DNA from: Sandarakinorhabdus cyanobacteriorum
Lineage (GTDB): Bacteria; Pseudomonadota; Alphaproteobacteria; Sphingomonadales; Sphingomonadaceae
DNA length: 36,005 nucleotides
Assembly: GCF_002251755.1 (NCBI RefSeq)
Contig: NZ_NOXT01000126.1
Location: 1-36,005 of the forward strand
Reading direction: 5' to 3'
Below are positions 8,197 to 19,696 of the stretch, one piece after another; within the stretch, counting starts at the first letter, position 1; the number at the start of each line of letters is the position of its first letter. A program made the translations under genes and the position numbers. Under the pieces are notes generated by a model. The model was not told the origin of the DNA. It saw nothing but the letters and a program-made list of their open reading frames with translations, and did not search any database.

Positions 8197-8573
8197 CAGA
8201 ATGTCGCGCCGTCTGGATCGACGCTGTCTGGATCAACGCTGGCCTTCGCGCCCTGTTCGCCACGTTTGCGCGGCTTTGCCGTGAACGATCGACCTCGACG
8301 CGGCTGCCGTTCAGCAGTCAAAGCGAGCCCCAGATCGTCCTTGCGGATATCGATCAGATCGGTGAGGCGCTCGACCATGCCGAGCGCCACCAGGACGTCA
8401 GCAAGCGTGCCGATTCCGACGCCTGGATCCCCGCGTTCCAAGCGGGTGACGCTGCTTGCGGAAGTGCCCGCCCGGATCGCCAGATCGGCCACGGCGATGC
8501 CGCGCCTGAGGCGAGCACCGCGGACGTCGCGTCCCAAGGCTTCGAGCGCCAACTTCGCTCTTGGCGATCCCAT
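8196..8573 (-). CDS. hipB: HipB-type antitoxin, XRE-family DNA-binding protein
   Basis: HipB binds HipA and represses the operon. The 125-residue protein has a Cro/C1 helix-turn-helix (about residues 12-70: LGRDVRGARLRRGIAVADLA, then RAGTSASSVTRLERGDPGVG). A basic, disordered-looking C-terminus follows. I chose the ATG at 8573 because GGAAG lies about 7 bases upstream. The longer frame to 8627 starts at TTG inside the operator-like repeat and adds nothing conserved. The C-terminus contains a short internal duplication, VDPDSVDPD. Confidence 0.9.
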   Translation of the reverse strand: MGSPRAKLALEALGRDVRGARLRRGIAVADLAIRAGTSASSVTRLERGDPGVGIGTLADVLVALGMVERLTDLIDIRKDDLGLALTAERQPRRGRSFTAKPRKRGEQGAKASVDPDSVDPDGATF

Positions 8574-8583
8574 CGTAAACTTC

Positions 8584-8622
8584 CATATTTGATCATTTGA
8601 GGTTCTTTGTGCGTCAAATATG
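8584..8622 (-). promoter_or_regulatory. Probable hipBA operator (inverted repeat)
   Basis: CATATTTGA (8584-8592) and TCAAATATG (8614-8622) are perfect 9-base inverted arms separated by 21 bases, placed directly before the hipB start. A minus-strand TTGACA (8634-8629) just outside the outer arm could be a -35 box. HipB-type antitoxins repress their own operon through paired sites, so this is the likely autoregulatory site. The 30-base arm-to-arm distance is about three helical turns. Confidence 0.65.
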
Positions 8623-8799
8623 ACCAATTGTCAATGACGCAGTGTTCGCGGAACCGTCTTATAGGCAGCACAGAAGCACGCCAACGGCTCACCCTTGCGA
8701 ACGGGAGATTTCCCGGTCACTTGGGAGCGGAGACGAGCGGCTAGCGACAATTCGGGGCGGGCGTGGAAGGTTAACCCGTATTGGCCGCTTCCCGGTCGG

Positions 8800-10056
8800 T
8801 CAAAGAGCCGGATCGAGCGCGATGGGCGGCATGACTGGTGGCAGCAGCGTCGGAACATATTTCCGGCCCTCGACCCAGGCATCAACGGTGTCGGCCCATT
8901 CCTGCATCATGTGGCGACGCTGAACCTCGTATTCCGCCTTGTTGTAGACGCCGCGAGATGAACGCCCGTCCTCGTGCGCCAGGCACTTTTCGATCCAGTC
9001 GCGGTTGAAGCCCAGCTCATTGAGCAGCGTCGAGCCCGTGCGTCGCAGGTCATGCACGGTGAACGGCTCCAGCGGCAGCCCCTCCTTCTTGGCCTGTTCG
9101 ACGACCGCGTAGGTGACCCGGTTGAAGGTCGCCCGCGACATCGGCGCGTCCGCGTCGTAGCGGGACTGCAGCAGATACCTTGAATTGCCGGCGCAGGTCT
9201 TGAGCGCGATCATGATGTCGAGGGTCTGCCGGCACAGGTAGACATTGTGCGGCTTCGACCGCTTCATGCGCTCCTTCGGAATCGTCCAGACGGCGTTCTC
9301 GAAGTCGACCTCATCCCAGACCGCGTCCTGCAGCTCGCTCTTCCGGACCATGGTGAGGAGGTAGAGCTTCATGCCAAGACGGATCGTCGGCAGCGTCGCG
9401 ATATGCTCGAGCTGCTTGAGCATGATGCGGATCTCGGTCGGCGACAGCGCCCTGTCCTTGGGCGTGAAGGTGGCGATCGAGGCAGGACCGACGTCATCGG
9501 CCGGGTTCGCGACCTTCTCGCCGTGAAGAATGGCGAAGGCGTAGATCTGCTTCAGGATGTCCCGCACATGGATGGCCGTCGCCGGCGCACCCCGTTCCAC
9601 GATCTTGGCGCAATGAGCGCGCAGATCATCAGGGGTGATCTCGGTCAGCAAACGGTTTCGCCAGACGGGCTTGAGTTCACGCTCGAAGATGGCGCGGCGC
9701 ATGGCGCGCGTGCTGTCGGCCATGGGCGCGCCCGTCAGCCACTTCTCGCCGAACTCGCCGAAGCTCTTGGCCTCCTTGATCCGGCGCTTATCCCGCTGCT
9801 TCTCGATGGCGGGGGATCGCCCCTCAGCGATCATCCGTTTCGCATCCAGGCACAGTTCGCGCGCCCGGGCGAGTGAGATCCCATCTCGGGCGTACTTGCC
9901 GAGATGGACGGTCTCCCGCCTCCCGTTCAGCCGGTAGTCGAGCCGGAACGAGATGCCGCCTGTCGGCGCGACGCGCACATACATGCCGTCACGATCGGTC
10001 ACCTTGTACATTTTCGCTTTTGGTTTCAGGCACTTGAGTGCTGCGTCCGTCAACAT
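8800..10056 (-). CDS. int: P4-type tyrosine site-specific integrase
   Basis: This enzyme would integrate and excise the element. The 418-residue protein has a DUF4102-like N-terminal arm-binding domain (about 1-90, with LTDAALKCLKPKAK and YKVTDRDGMYVRVAP), a SAM-like core-binding domain (about 100-190) and a tyrosine recombinase catalytic domain. Catalytic features are R in MVRKSEL, HDLRRTG (H-x-x-R), the LAHEDG histidine and a nucleophile region near RGVYNKAEY. It reads away from guaA, with the arm-binding-like repeats and presumed attachment site just upstream. The frame is complete. Confidence 0.93.
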   Translation of the reverse strand: MLTDAALKCLKPKAKMYKVTDRDGMYVRVAPTGGISFRLDYRLNGRRETVHLGKYARDGISLARARELCLDAKRMIAEGRSPAIEKQRDKRRIKEAKSFGEFGEKWLTGAPMADSTRAMRRAIFERELKPVWRNRLLTEITPDDLRAHCAKIVERGAPATAIHVRDILKQIYAFAILHGEKVANPADDVGPASIATFTPKDRALSPTEIRIMLKQLEHIATLPTIRLGMKLYLLTMVRKSELQDAVWDEVDFENAVWTIPKERMKRSKPHNVYLCRQTLDIMIALKTCAGNSRYLLQSRYDADAPMSRATFNRVTYAVVEQAKKEGLPLEPFTVHDLRRTGSTLLNELGFNRDWIEKCLAHEDGRSSRGVYNKAEYEVQRRHMMQEWADTVDAWVEGRKYVPTLLPPVMPPIALDPAL

Positions 10057-10146
10057 TTGGGCCTCCTCGCGGAAAAAGGACCGTCACGCGGTTTTTGGAG
10101 GCGTCAGGCGGAGAACTATGTTTAATTTCAGCCAGTTAGGCTGAAC

Positions 10147-10186
10147 AAAGTACCGTCATTGGCCTCGGTCGCTTTGACGGTACTTT
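10147..10186. repeat. Inverted repeat upstream of int, candidate integrase/Xis arm sites
   Basis: AAAGTACCGTCA (10147-10158) and TGACGGTACTTT (10175-10186) are perfect 12-base arms around a 16-base spacer. The core ACCGTCA occurs again near 10080, and a related CCGTCAC near 10218. Clusters of short repeats between a tyrosine integrase gene and its attachment core commonly bind the integrase N-domain or an excisionase. The site could also repress int. Confidence 0.55.
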
Positions 10187-10199
10187 CGATTTTCCGGAT

Positions 10200-10375
10200 G
10201 ATCAACGGGGGGCGGGTCCGTCACCAGACCCGACAGACGCGTTCTATGCCCACCGATAGACTTCGATAGGCTTTGGATAAATTATTTTTGCGTTTCAGTG
10301 TGTTAGAGCGTATTCTGGCGTAGTTTCGGATACTCTCGGATGGGCAAAAATTATTCCCACTCGATGGTGCCGGGC
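10200..10375. other. Probable attachment-site region at the guaA 3' end
   Basis: The stretch between the integrase and guaA is markedly more AT-rich than its surroundings near 10270-10355. It has paired short direct repeats on a 10-base period: CGATAG at 10254 and 10264, TCGGAT at 10326 and 10336. The island side joins the last codons and stop of guaA (TTATTCCCACTCG from 10351). guaA is an established integration hotspot for genomic islands, so the crossover probably lies in or next to these last codons. The partner site lies outside the window to the left, so the exact core cannot be set. Confidence 0.5.
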
Positions 10376-11907
10376 GGCTTTGACGTATAGTCATAGACCA
10401 CGCGGTTGATGCCCTTCACCTCGTTGACGATGCGGGTGGCGGTGCGGGTGAGGAAGCTGGCCTCGAACGGATAGACATCGGCGGTCATGCCATCCACCGA
10501 GGTCACGGCGCGCAGGCCGCAGACCCGGTCATAGGTGCGGCCGTCGCCCATCACGCCCACCGTGCGCACCGGCAGCAGCACGGCAAAGGCCTGCCAGATC
10601 TCGTCATACAGGCCGGCCTTGCGGATCTCGTCCAGATAGATGGCATCGGCCTTGCGCAGCGTGTCGCACGCCTCCTTCGTCACCTCGCCTGGGATGCGGA
10701 TGGCGAGGCCCGGGCCGGGGAACGGGTGGCGGCCAACGAACGCCGGCGGCAAGCCCAATTCCACGCCCAGCCGGCGCACCTCGTCCTTGAACAGTTCGCG
10801 TAAGGGCTCGACCAGCTTCATGTTCATGCGCTCGGGCAGGCCGCCGACATTGTGGTGGCTCTTGATCGTCACGCTGGGGCCGCCGGTGAACGACACGCTT
10901 TCGATCACATCGGGATAAAGCGTGCCCTGGGCGAGGAAATCAGCCCCGCCGAGCTTTTTCGCCTCGGCCTCGAACACCTCGATGAAGGTCTTGCCGACGA
11001 ACTTGCGCTTGGCTTCCGGGTCGGTGACGCCGGCCAGGCCGCCGAGGAACAAGGCTTCGGCTTCCACATGCACCAGCGGGATGTGATAATGCTCGCGGAA
11101 CAGGCTCACCACCTGTTCGGCCTCGCCCAGCCGCATCAGGCCGTGATCGACGAACACGCAGGTCAGCTGGTCGCCAATGGCTTCGTGGATCAGCACGGCG
11201 GCAACGGCCGAATCGACCCCGCCCGACAGGCCGCAGATCACCTTGCCGTCACCCACCTGCTCGCGGATCTCGGCAATCTTGGCAGCGCGGAAGCCAGCCA
11301 TCGACCAGTTGGGCGTGACACCGCAGACATTGACGACGAAGTTCTTCAACAGGGCCGCGCCATCGGGGGTGTGCACCACCTCCGGATGGAACTGCACGCC
11401 ATAACGGCGGGCCTCATCATTGGCGATGGCGGCAAAGGGGGCGCCGGGGCTGACGGCAACGGCGCGGAAACCCGGCGGGATGACATCGATGCGGTCACCA
11501 TGGCTCATCCACACCGTCGGCCGGTCGCCTTTGGCCCAGACGCCGGCAAAGAAGGCGCAATCATCGACAATCTCGATCTCGGCCCGGCCGAATTCGCGAT
11601 GATCAGACGCGACCACGGCGCCGCCGAGCTGGTAGCACAGCGACTGTTCGCCATAACAGATGCCGAGCAGCGGCACATCGGCGGCCAGCACGGCATCGGG
11701 GATGCGCGGGCCATTCGCGTCGCTGATGTTGGCCGGGCTGCCCGACAGGATCACGCCCTTGGGCTGCATGCGGGCAAAGGCCTCGGCGCCTTTGGCGAAG
11801 GGCACAATCTCGCAATAGACGCCGGCTTCGCGGATGCGCCGGGCGATCAGCTGCGTCACCTGGCTGCCGAAATCGAGGATGAGGATCGAATCGTCTGGCG
11901 TGTGCAT
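10351..11907 (-). CDS. guaA: GMP synthase (glutamine-hydrolysing)
   Basis: GuaA converts XMP, ATP and glutamine to GMP, the last step of guanine nucleotide synthesis. The 518-residue protein has an N-terminal class I glutamine amidotransferase domain with Cys84 (GICYGEQ), His174 and Glu176 (QFHPEV). The ATP-pyrophosphatase domain follows with the PP-loop [11 protein letters not shown] (about 225-235), then the C-terminal dimerisation domain ending in KPPGTIEWE. The C-terminus is intact despite the adjacent integrative element, as expected if integration restores the gene's last codons. Only 9 bases separate its start from the next minus-strand gene, so the two may be cotranscribed. Confidence 0.98.
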   Translation of the reverse strand: MHTPDDSILILDFGSQVTQLIARRIREAGVYCEIVPFAKGAEAFARMQPKGVILSGSPANISDANGPRIPDAVLAADVPLLGICYGEQSLCYQLGGAVVASDHREFGRAEIEIVDDCAFFAGVWAKGDRPTVWMSHGDRIDVIPPGFRAVAVSPGAPFAAIANDEARRYGVQFHPEVVHTPDGAALLKNFVVNVCGVTPNWSMAGFRAAKIAEIREQVGDGKVICGLSGGVDSAVAAVLIHEAIGDQLTCVFVDHGLMRLGEAEQVVSLFREHYHIPLVHVEAEALFLGGLAGVTDPEAKRKFVGKTFIEVFEAEAKKLGGADFLAQGTLYPDVIESVSFTGGPSVTIKSHHNVGGLPERMNMKLVEPLRELFKDEVRRLGVELGLPPAFVGRHPFPGPGLAIRIPGEVTKEACDTLRKADAIYLDEIRKAGLYDEIWQAFAVLLPVRTVGVMGDGRTYDRVCGLRAVTSVDGMTADVYPFEASFLTRTATRIVNEVKGINRVVYDYTSKPPGTIEWE

Positions 11908-11916
11908 CGCGGGCGC

Positions 11917-12357
11917 TTAAGGCGTGGCGTCGCCTTGCGCAACCACCAGCGGCAACAAGACCTGCCGCCAGCTGTCTGGCAGCGGGCTGGGCCGGCGCGT
12001 CACCCGGTCGACATAGACATGGACGAAATGGCCCTCGGCGGCCGGACCATCATGGCCGGCGGTGAACAGCCCCACCTCCCAGCGCACGCTGCTGTTGCCC
12101 AGCCTGACGATGCGCAGATGTGCCTCCACGCTTTCGGGAAAGGCGACGCTGCGGTGATATTTGCACCCCGTCTCCACCACCAGGCCGATGGGATTGCCGT
12201 GATGAATGTCGAGCAGGCCGGCTTCGATCAGCCAGGCGTTCACCGCGGTATCGAACCAGCTGTAGTAGACCACGTTGTTGACGTGGCCATAGGCATCATT
12301 GTCCAGCCAGCGGGTGGGGATGATGCGGTGGGCGCGATAATCGGAACGGCTGCTCAT
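11917..12357 (-). CDS. Acyl-CoA thioesterase, hot-dog fold (4HBT/YbgC-like)
   Basis: This 146-residue protein hydrolyses an acyl thioester, probably an acyl-CoA; the substrate is not evident. The 4HBT signature is RWLDNDAYGHVNNVVYYSWF near residue 15, where the first Asp of DNDAYGHVNN aligns with the catalytic residue of 4-hydroxybenzoyl-CoA thioesterase-like enzymes. Later parts (HRSVAFPESVEAHLRI, GNSSVRWEVGLF) fit the fold. I chose the ATG at 12357 because the longer open frame upstream runs through the terminator and tRNA-Ala. It lies 9 bases before guaA on the same strand. Confidence 0.88.
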   Translation of the reverse strand: MSSRSDYRAHRIIPTRWLDNDAYGHVNNVVYYSWFDTAVNAWLIEAGLLDIHHGNPIGLVVETGCKYHRSVAFPESVEAHLRIVRLGNSSVRWEVGLFTAGHDGPAAEGHFVHVYVDRVTRRPSPLPDSWRQVLLPLVVAQGDATP

Positions 12358-12393
12358 GGGCGCCGGCTCTGCCAGCGATTCGGCCCAAAAGCA

Positions 12394-12421
12394 AAAACCC
12401 CGGCATCGCTGCCGGGGTTTT
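12394..12421 (-). terminator. Intrinsic terminator after tRNA-Ala
   Basis: AAAACCCCGGC (12394-12404) and GCCGGGGTTTT (12411-12421) form a perfect stem with a 6-base loop. T-runs are present on both strands, so it can work in either direction. It ends the tRNA-Ala transcript before the thioesterase gene. Confidence 0.85.
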
Positions 12422-12431
12422 TTGGGCGGGA

Positions 12432-12507
<76 letters not shown>

Positions 12508-12607
12508 GCACCCTTTGGCGGTCGCTGCTCTGCAGCAGCGCCGGGAGCGGCCGGTTAGGCGAAACTTTCCGGCCGTGCAAGCCGAAAATTTCACCGCCCC
12601 GGCATAA

Positions 12608-15518
<2,911 letters not shown>

Positions 15519-15595
15519 GACTCACCGGCTGGTGATGACTGACCCATAGCCGCATGATGCCGGCCGCCCTCAGTGCTGGCAAGCGTGATGCGCCG

Positions 15596-16813
15596 TCAGA
15601 ACAGGCCGTCCTTGATGCGGAACAGGGCCTCCAGCGCCGGATCGGTGGGTTTGCCCAGCACCCGTTCGGCAATATATTCGCCCACCACCGGCCCGTGCTT
15701 GAAGCCATGGCCCGAACCGCCGCCGGCGATCCAGACATTGTCCCACCCCGGATGACGCTGGATGATGAAATGCTCGTCCACGCTGTTTTCCAGCTGGCAC
15801 ACCCGGGCTTCCACCACCGGCTGATCCTTCAGCCCCGGAAAGCGCCGGGCCAGATAATCGCGCGACCGGCGCAGCTCCCATGGCGTGATGATGCGGTCAT
15901 CATTGTCCGGATCGGCCTGATTGTCGCCGCCCACCGGGCAGATCTTCACGCCCTTCCCGTCCACGCTGGGAAAGCCGTAATGGCTGGCTTCCGAAAACAC
16001 CGGCAGATTGGGCGCCGTGAAGCGGTCGTCGCCGGCCGGCGTGCCAAAGAAATAAACCTCGCGGCGCGGGGTGGAAAGCTTGCGGGCCAGAAGATCGGGG
16101 AACAGCCGGCCCAGCCACGGCCCGCAGGCAAAGACATAGGCTGCCCCGCTCAACGAGCCGCCAGCCTGCAGCGGCAGCGCCGCCATTGCACCGCCCGTCG
16201 CCGGCCCCGGCTGGGCACGGCCGGCCACCAGCTGCACGCCCTTGCGCGCCGCGGCCTCTGCCACGGCCAGGCAAGCGCGATGGGCCCGCACGATCAGCGC
16301 GCCGGGCTCATAAAGGCCTACCTGGTTCTCGCCCGGTTCCAGCTGCGGCCAGCGCTTGCGGATGTCGGCCGCCGTCATCTGCTCGTGATCGACCTTCAGC
16401 CGGCTGAACACGTCGCGAGTGGCGCGCAGGCCGGCGTTCAGTTCGGGTGCCAGCTGCAGGCGGCCGGCCCGGGTCAGCAGCGGCCGCCCAAACTCGCGCT
16501 CGCGCTCGCGCCACAGCTCCATGCCGCGCAGCACCCAGCGCGAATAGACCTCGCGATCGCCATAGCCCACCCGGATCTGCCTTGTTTCACCGCCCGAGGT
16601 GGCGCGGGCATTGCCCGGCCCATAGGCATCCACCAGCGTGACCGTGTGGCCCATTTCGCGCAGGCGCAGGGCCGTCCAGCCGCCAAAGGCGCCGGCGCCG
16701 ATCACCACCACATCGGCCGGTGCCGCGCCCTGCTGCCAATCCAGCGTTTGTGCCGCCACCGGGGCCGCGGCCGCCGCCAGCCCCGCCGCCTTCAGGAATG
16801 TCCGCCGTTCCAT
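15596..16813 (-). CDS. Tat-exported FAD-dependent oxidoreductase, DAO family (sarcosine oxidase-like)
   Basis: This 405-residue flavoenzyme belongs to the D-amino-acid/sarcosine oxidase superfamily, whose members oxidise N-methyl or amino groups; the substrate is unknown. The N-terminus is a twin-arginine signal (ERRTFLKAAG, then an alanine-rich core ending near VAAQ), so it is probably exported folded with FAD. The Rossmann motif VVVIGAGAFGGWTALRL starts at about residue 35. The C-terminal FAD-binding part reads NVWIAGGGSGHGFKHGPVVG. A His-Pro in IIQRHPGWDNVW matches the family. It is cotranscribed with, or next to, the wecB-like gene; a shared pathway is not evident. Confidence 0.88.
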   Translation of the reverse strand: MERRTFLKAAGLAAAAAPVAAQTLDWQQGAAPADVVVIGAGAFGGWTALRLREMGHTVTLVDAYGPGNARATSGGETRQIRVGYGDREVYSRWVLRGMELWREREREFGRPLLTRAGRLQLAPELNAGLRATRDVFSRLKVDHEQMTAADIRKRWPQLEPGENQVGLYEPGALIVRAHRACLAVAEAAARKGVQLVAGRAQPGPATGGAMAALPLQAGGSLSGAAYVFACGPWLGRLFPDLLARKLSTPRREVYFFGTPAGDDRFTAPNLPVFSEASHYGFPSVDGKGVKICPVGGDNQADPDNDDRIITPWELRRSRDYLARRFPGLKDQPVVEARVCQLENSVDEHFIIQRHPGWDNVWIAGGGSGHGFKHGPVVGEYIAERVLGKPTDPALEALFRIKDGLF

Positions 16814-16911
16814 GCCAATCTCCCCTGTTGGCGCCCAGCCTAGGTCTGGCGGGCCGGCACCGTCAACCGCGCCCCTTGCCGGCGCCCCGACCGCCCGCTA
16901 ACGCCGCTGCC

Positions 16912-17565
16912 GTGACCAGCAATTTCCCCCTCGTGATCGCCGTTGACGGCCCCGCAGCCTCGGGCAAGGGCACCATCGCCAAGGCGCTGGCCCGCCATTA
17001 TGGCCTGCCGTTCATGGACACCGGCAAATTGTATCGCGCCTGCGGGCTGGCGGTGCGGCTGGCCGGGCATGATCCCTATGATGCCGATGCGGCCGCCGAT
17101 GCGGCACGGCGGCTGGACCCGGCGCTGCTGGATGATCCCGACCTGATGAGCAGCCTCAACAGCGATTATGCCTCGATCGTCTCCAGCCACCCTGCGGTGC
17201 GCGCGGCGCTGTTTGAAACCCAGCGCGCCTTCGCCGCGCAACCTGGCGGCGCGGTGCTGGACGGGCGCGACATCGGCACGGTGATTGCACCCGATGCCCC
17301 GGCCAAGCTGTTTGTCACGGCCGCGCCGCACGTGCGCGCCGCCCGCCGCCATGCCGAACTGGCCGGAAAGGGCGGCAGCCAGACGCTGGAAGATGTGCTG
17401 GCCGATATCCACGCCCGCGACGCCCGCGATTCCGGCCGCTCCGCCGCGCCGCTGGTGCAGGCCGCCGATGCCGCCTTGCTTGATACCAGCGATCTGGGTA
17501 TAGCCGCGGCCGTCGCAGCCGCGATCGACCTTGTGGAAAAGGCGATTTCAGCGCGACGCCGGTAA
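16912..17565 (+). CDS. cmk: Cytidylate kinase
   Basis: Cmk phosphorylates CMP and dCMP to the diphosphates using ATP. The 217-residue protein starts TSNFPLVIAVDGPAASGKGT, with the P-loop GPAASGKG near residue 11. It continues with FMDTGKLYRACG (substrate-binding), AVLDGRDIGTVIAPDA and the lid/arginine region HARDARDSGRSAAPL. The GTG at 16912 is chosen because it gives the usual short N-terminus; the frame stays open further upstream but reads as low-complexity sequence. aroA-cmk-rpsA-ihfB is the conserved alphaproteobacterial order, here split by two reverse-strand genes. Confidence 0.95.
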   Translation: MTSNFPLVIAVDGPAASGKGTIAKALARHYGLPFMDTGKLYRACGLAVRLAGHDPYDADAAADAARRLDPALLDDPDLMSSLNSDYASIVSSHPAVRAALFETQRAFAAQPGGAVLDGRDIGTVIAPDAPAKLFVTAAPHVRAARRHAELAGKGGSQTLEDVLADIHARDARDSGRSAAPLVQAADAALLDTSDLGIAAAVAAAIDLVEKAISARRR

Positions 17566-17577
17566 CTGGCAAAGGTT

Positions 17578-17616
17578 GCCCGGCAGGCATGGTCCTGCCC
17601 GGGCGTTTTGTTTTTT
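17578..17616 (+). terminator. Intrinsic terminator after cmk
   Basis: GCCCGGCAGG (17578-17587) pairs with CCTGCCCGGGC (17594-17604) with one bulged G and a 6-base loop. GTTTTGTTTTTT follows. It should end the cmk transcript and separate it from rpsA, which would then need its own promoter in the 130-base leader up to 17746. Confidence 0.85.
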
Positions 17617-17746
17617 GCCGGTTCTGCTTGAGAGCGGCTGGCATGGTGCCACCGCGACGGCGATGAACGGCGGGCAATGGTGCCTTGCCGAGGGGTTTCG
17701 CGGGAACAGTCCCGTGCCGGCCCCAGTTGAAGGTTTGATTGAAGAT

Positions 17747-19471
17747 ATGGCCACGTCTGCCCAGCCGACGCGCGATGATTTCGCCGCGCTGCTTGATGCC
17801 ACCATTGGCAAGGATCAGGGTTTTGAAGGCCGCGTTGTGCGCGGTGTCGTCACCCGTCTCGAGAATGAATTTGCCGTCATCGATGTCGGCCTGAAGAGCG
17901 AAGGCCGCGTGCCGCTGCGCGAGTTCGCCGATCTCACCGGCAAGGTGGATCTGGTGGTCGGCTCCGAAGTCGAAGTGTTCGTGGATCGCGTTGAAAACGC
18001 CCAGGGCGAAGCGATGCTGAGCCGCGACCGCGCCCGCCGCGAAGCCAGCTGGGATGCGCTGGAGCACAAGTTTGCCGCTGGTGAGCGCGTGGACGGCGTG
18101 ATCTTCGGCCGCGTCAAGGGCGGCTTCACTGTTGATCTGGGCGGCGCTGTCGCCTTCCTGCCCGGCAGCCAGGTCGATATCCGCCCGGTGCGCGATGTCA
18201 CCCCGCTGATGAACCTGCCGCAGCCCTTCCAGATCCTGAAGATGGACCGCAAGCGCGGCAACATCGTGGTCTCGCGCCGCTCGATCCTCGAAGAATCGCG
18301 CGCCGAAGCCCGCTCGGGCCTGATCTCCAGCCTCGCCGAAGGCCAGATCGTCGATGGCACCGTCAAGAACATCACCGATTATGGCGCCTTCGTGGATCTG
18401 GGCGGCATCGACGGCCTGCTGCATGTCACCGACATGAGCTACAAGCGCGTCAACCACCCGTCGGAAGTGCTGAACATCGGCGACGTGCTGCGCGTGCAGA
18501 TCGTGCGCATCAACCGCGACACCCAGCGCATCAGCCTGGGCATGAAGCAGCTGGAAGCCGATCCCTGGACCACGGCTGCCGCCAATTATGCCGTGGGCAC
18601 CAAGCATTCGGGCCGCGTCACCAACATCACCGAATATGGCGCCTTCGTCGAACTGCAGCCGGGCATCGAAGGCCTGGTGCATGTTTCGGAAATGTCGTGG
18701 GTCAAGAAGAACGTCCACCCGGGCAAGATCGTTTCGACCAGCCAGGAAGTGGAAGTCATGGTCCTCGAGGTGGACGAGGACAAGCGCCGCATCAGCCTTG
18801 GCCTCAAGCAGGCCCAGCGGAATCCCTGGGAGGTTTTCGCGGAAAACCACCCGGTCGGGTCGGTCGTCGAAGGCGAAGTCAAGAACGCCACCGAATTCGG
18901 CCTGTTCATCGGCCTGGATGGCGAAGTCGACGGCATGGTGCACATGAGCGACATCGCCTGGGGCATGACCGGCGAAACCGCCTTGTCGCGCCACCACAAG
19001 GGCGAGCGCGTCTCGGCCCGCGTGCTGGAAGTGGACATCGAGAAGGAGCGCATCAGCCTGGGCATCAAGCAGCTGGATGAAGCTGGCGGCCCGGCCGTGG
19101 GCACCCGCAACACCAGCGGCGGTGACTGGAAGAAGAACGACATCGTGACGGCCACCGTTGTGGCGGCCCGCGATGGCGGCCTCGACGTGCAGATCGGTGA
19201 AGACGGCCCGGTCGTCTACATCAAGCGCGGCGATCTCTCGCGCGACCGTGACGAACAGAAGGCCGAACGCTTCCAGCCCGGCCAGAAGGTCGACGCCATG
19301 GTGGTCGGCTTTGAAAAGGGCCGCAAGCCGATGCTGTCGATCAAGGCGCTGCAGATCAGCGAGGAAAAGGAAGCCGTGGCGCAATATGGCACCTCGGATT
19401 CGGGCGCCACGCTCGGCAACATCCTGGGCGCCGCCTTCAACAAGGCGCGCGAGGAAGCCGACAAGAACTGA
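17747..19471 (+). CDS. rpsA: 30S ribosomal protein S1
   Basis: S1 helps the 30S subunit bind mRNA. The 574-residue protein has six S1 repeats: an N-terminal ribosome-binding pair (about 25-180), followed by four RNA-binding repeats. Typical repeat cores are GTVKNITDYGAFVDLGGIDG, GRVTNITEYGAFVELQPGIE and GEVKNATEFGLFIGLDGEVD, each ending in an RISLG(M/L/I)KQ motif. The sixth repeat is divergent, ending PMLSIKALQI. The ATG at 17747 is chosen because MATSAQPTRDDFAALL is the normal alphaproteobacterial N-terminus; the extension to 17531 overlaps cmk. The leader between terminator and start is where S1 autoregulation would act (inference). Confidence 0.98.
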   Translation: MATSAQPTRDDFAALLDATIGKDQGFEGRVVRGVVTRLENEFAVIDVGLKSEGRVPLREFADLTGKVDLVVGSEVEVFVDRVENAQGEAMLSRDRARREASWDALEHKFAAGERVDGVIFGRVKGGFTVDLGGAVAFLPGSQVDIRPVRDVTPLMNLPQPFQILKMDRKRGNIVVSRRSILEESRAEARSGLISSLAEGQIVDGTVKNITDYGAFVDLGGIDGLLHVTDMSYKRVNHPSEVLNIGDVLRVQIVRINRDTQRISLGMKQLEADPWTTAAANYAVGTKHSGRVTNITEYGAFVELQPGIEGLVHVSEMSWVKKNVHPGKIVSTSQEVEVMVLEVDEDKRRISLGLKQAQRNPWEVFAENHPVGSVVEGEVKNATEFGLFIGLDGEVDGMVHMSDIAWGMTGETALSRHHKGERVSARVLEVDIEKERISLGIKQLDEAGGPAVGTRNTSGGDWKKNDIVTATVVAARDGGLDVQIGEDGPVVYIKRGDLSRDRDEQKAERFQPGQKVDAMVVGFEKGRKPMLSIKALQISEEKEAVAQYGTSDSGATLGNILGAAFNKAREEADKN

Positions 19472-19494
19472 TCCCGCCCGATCGGTTGAAATCA

Positions 19495-19526
19495 CGCCCC
19501 GGCAGCCAGGCTGCCGGGGCGTTTTT
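19495..19526 (+). terminator. Intrinsic terminator after rpsA
   Basis: CGCCCCGGCAG (19495-19505) and CTGCCGGGGCG (19511-19521) are a perfect 11-bp stem with a 5-base loop, followed by TTTTT. It separates rpsA from ihfB. Confidence 0.93.
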
Positions 19527-19601
19527 CGTTGTGCGGCGGCCAAAAACGCCGAGTTACGCACATTGTGACACACCGGTTGCAGTTTTTTTCCCGGCCACGC
19601 C

Positions 19602-19631
19602 TTGACCGCCTGCCCCGACTCAATGGAATAT
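19602..19631 (+). promoter_or_regulatory. Possible ihfB promoter
   Basis: TTGACC (19602-19607) and GAATAT (19626-19631) are spaced 18 bases apart, 65 bases before the ihfB ATG and after the rpsA terminator. The -35 matches well and the -10 poorly (3 of 6), so this is a weak call supported mostly by position. Confidence 0.35.
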
Positions 19632-19696
19632 CCACATAGATCAGAGGGCTTGAGCCTCGATCCAAAATGTCCTGCCCAGCGGGGGGTGTGTACGAA

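Noticed and set aside
8574-8627. Longer HipB start at TTG 8627
   Set aside because: It begins inside the operator-like repeat and adds no conserved residues; ATG 8573 has a good ribosome site.
8628-8799. Possible small gene between hipB and int
   Set aside because: Frames here are short, without a convincing start, ribosome site or family match; treated as intergenic.
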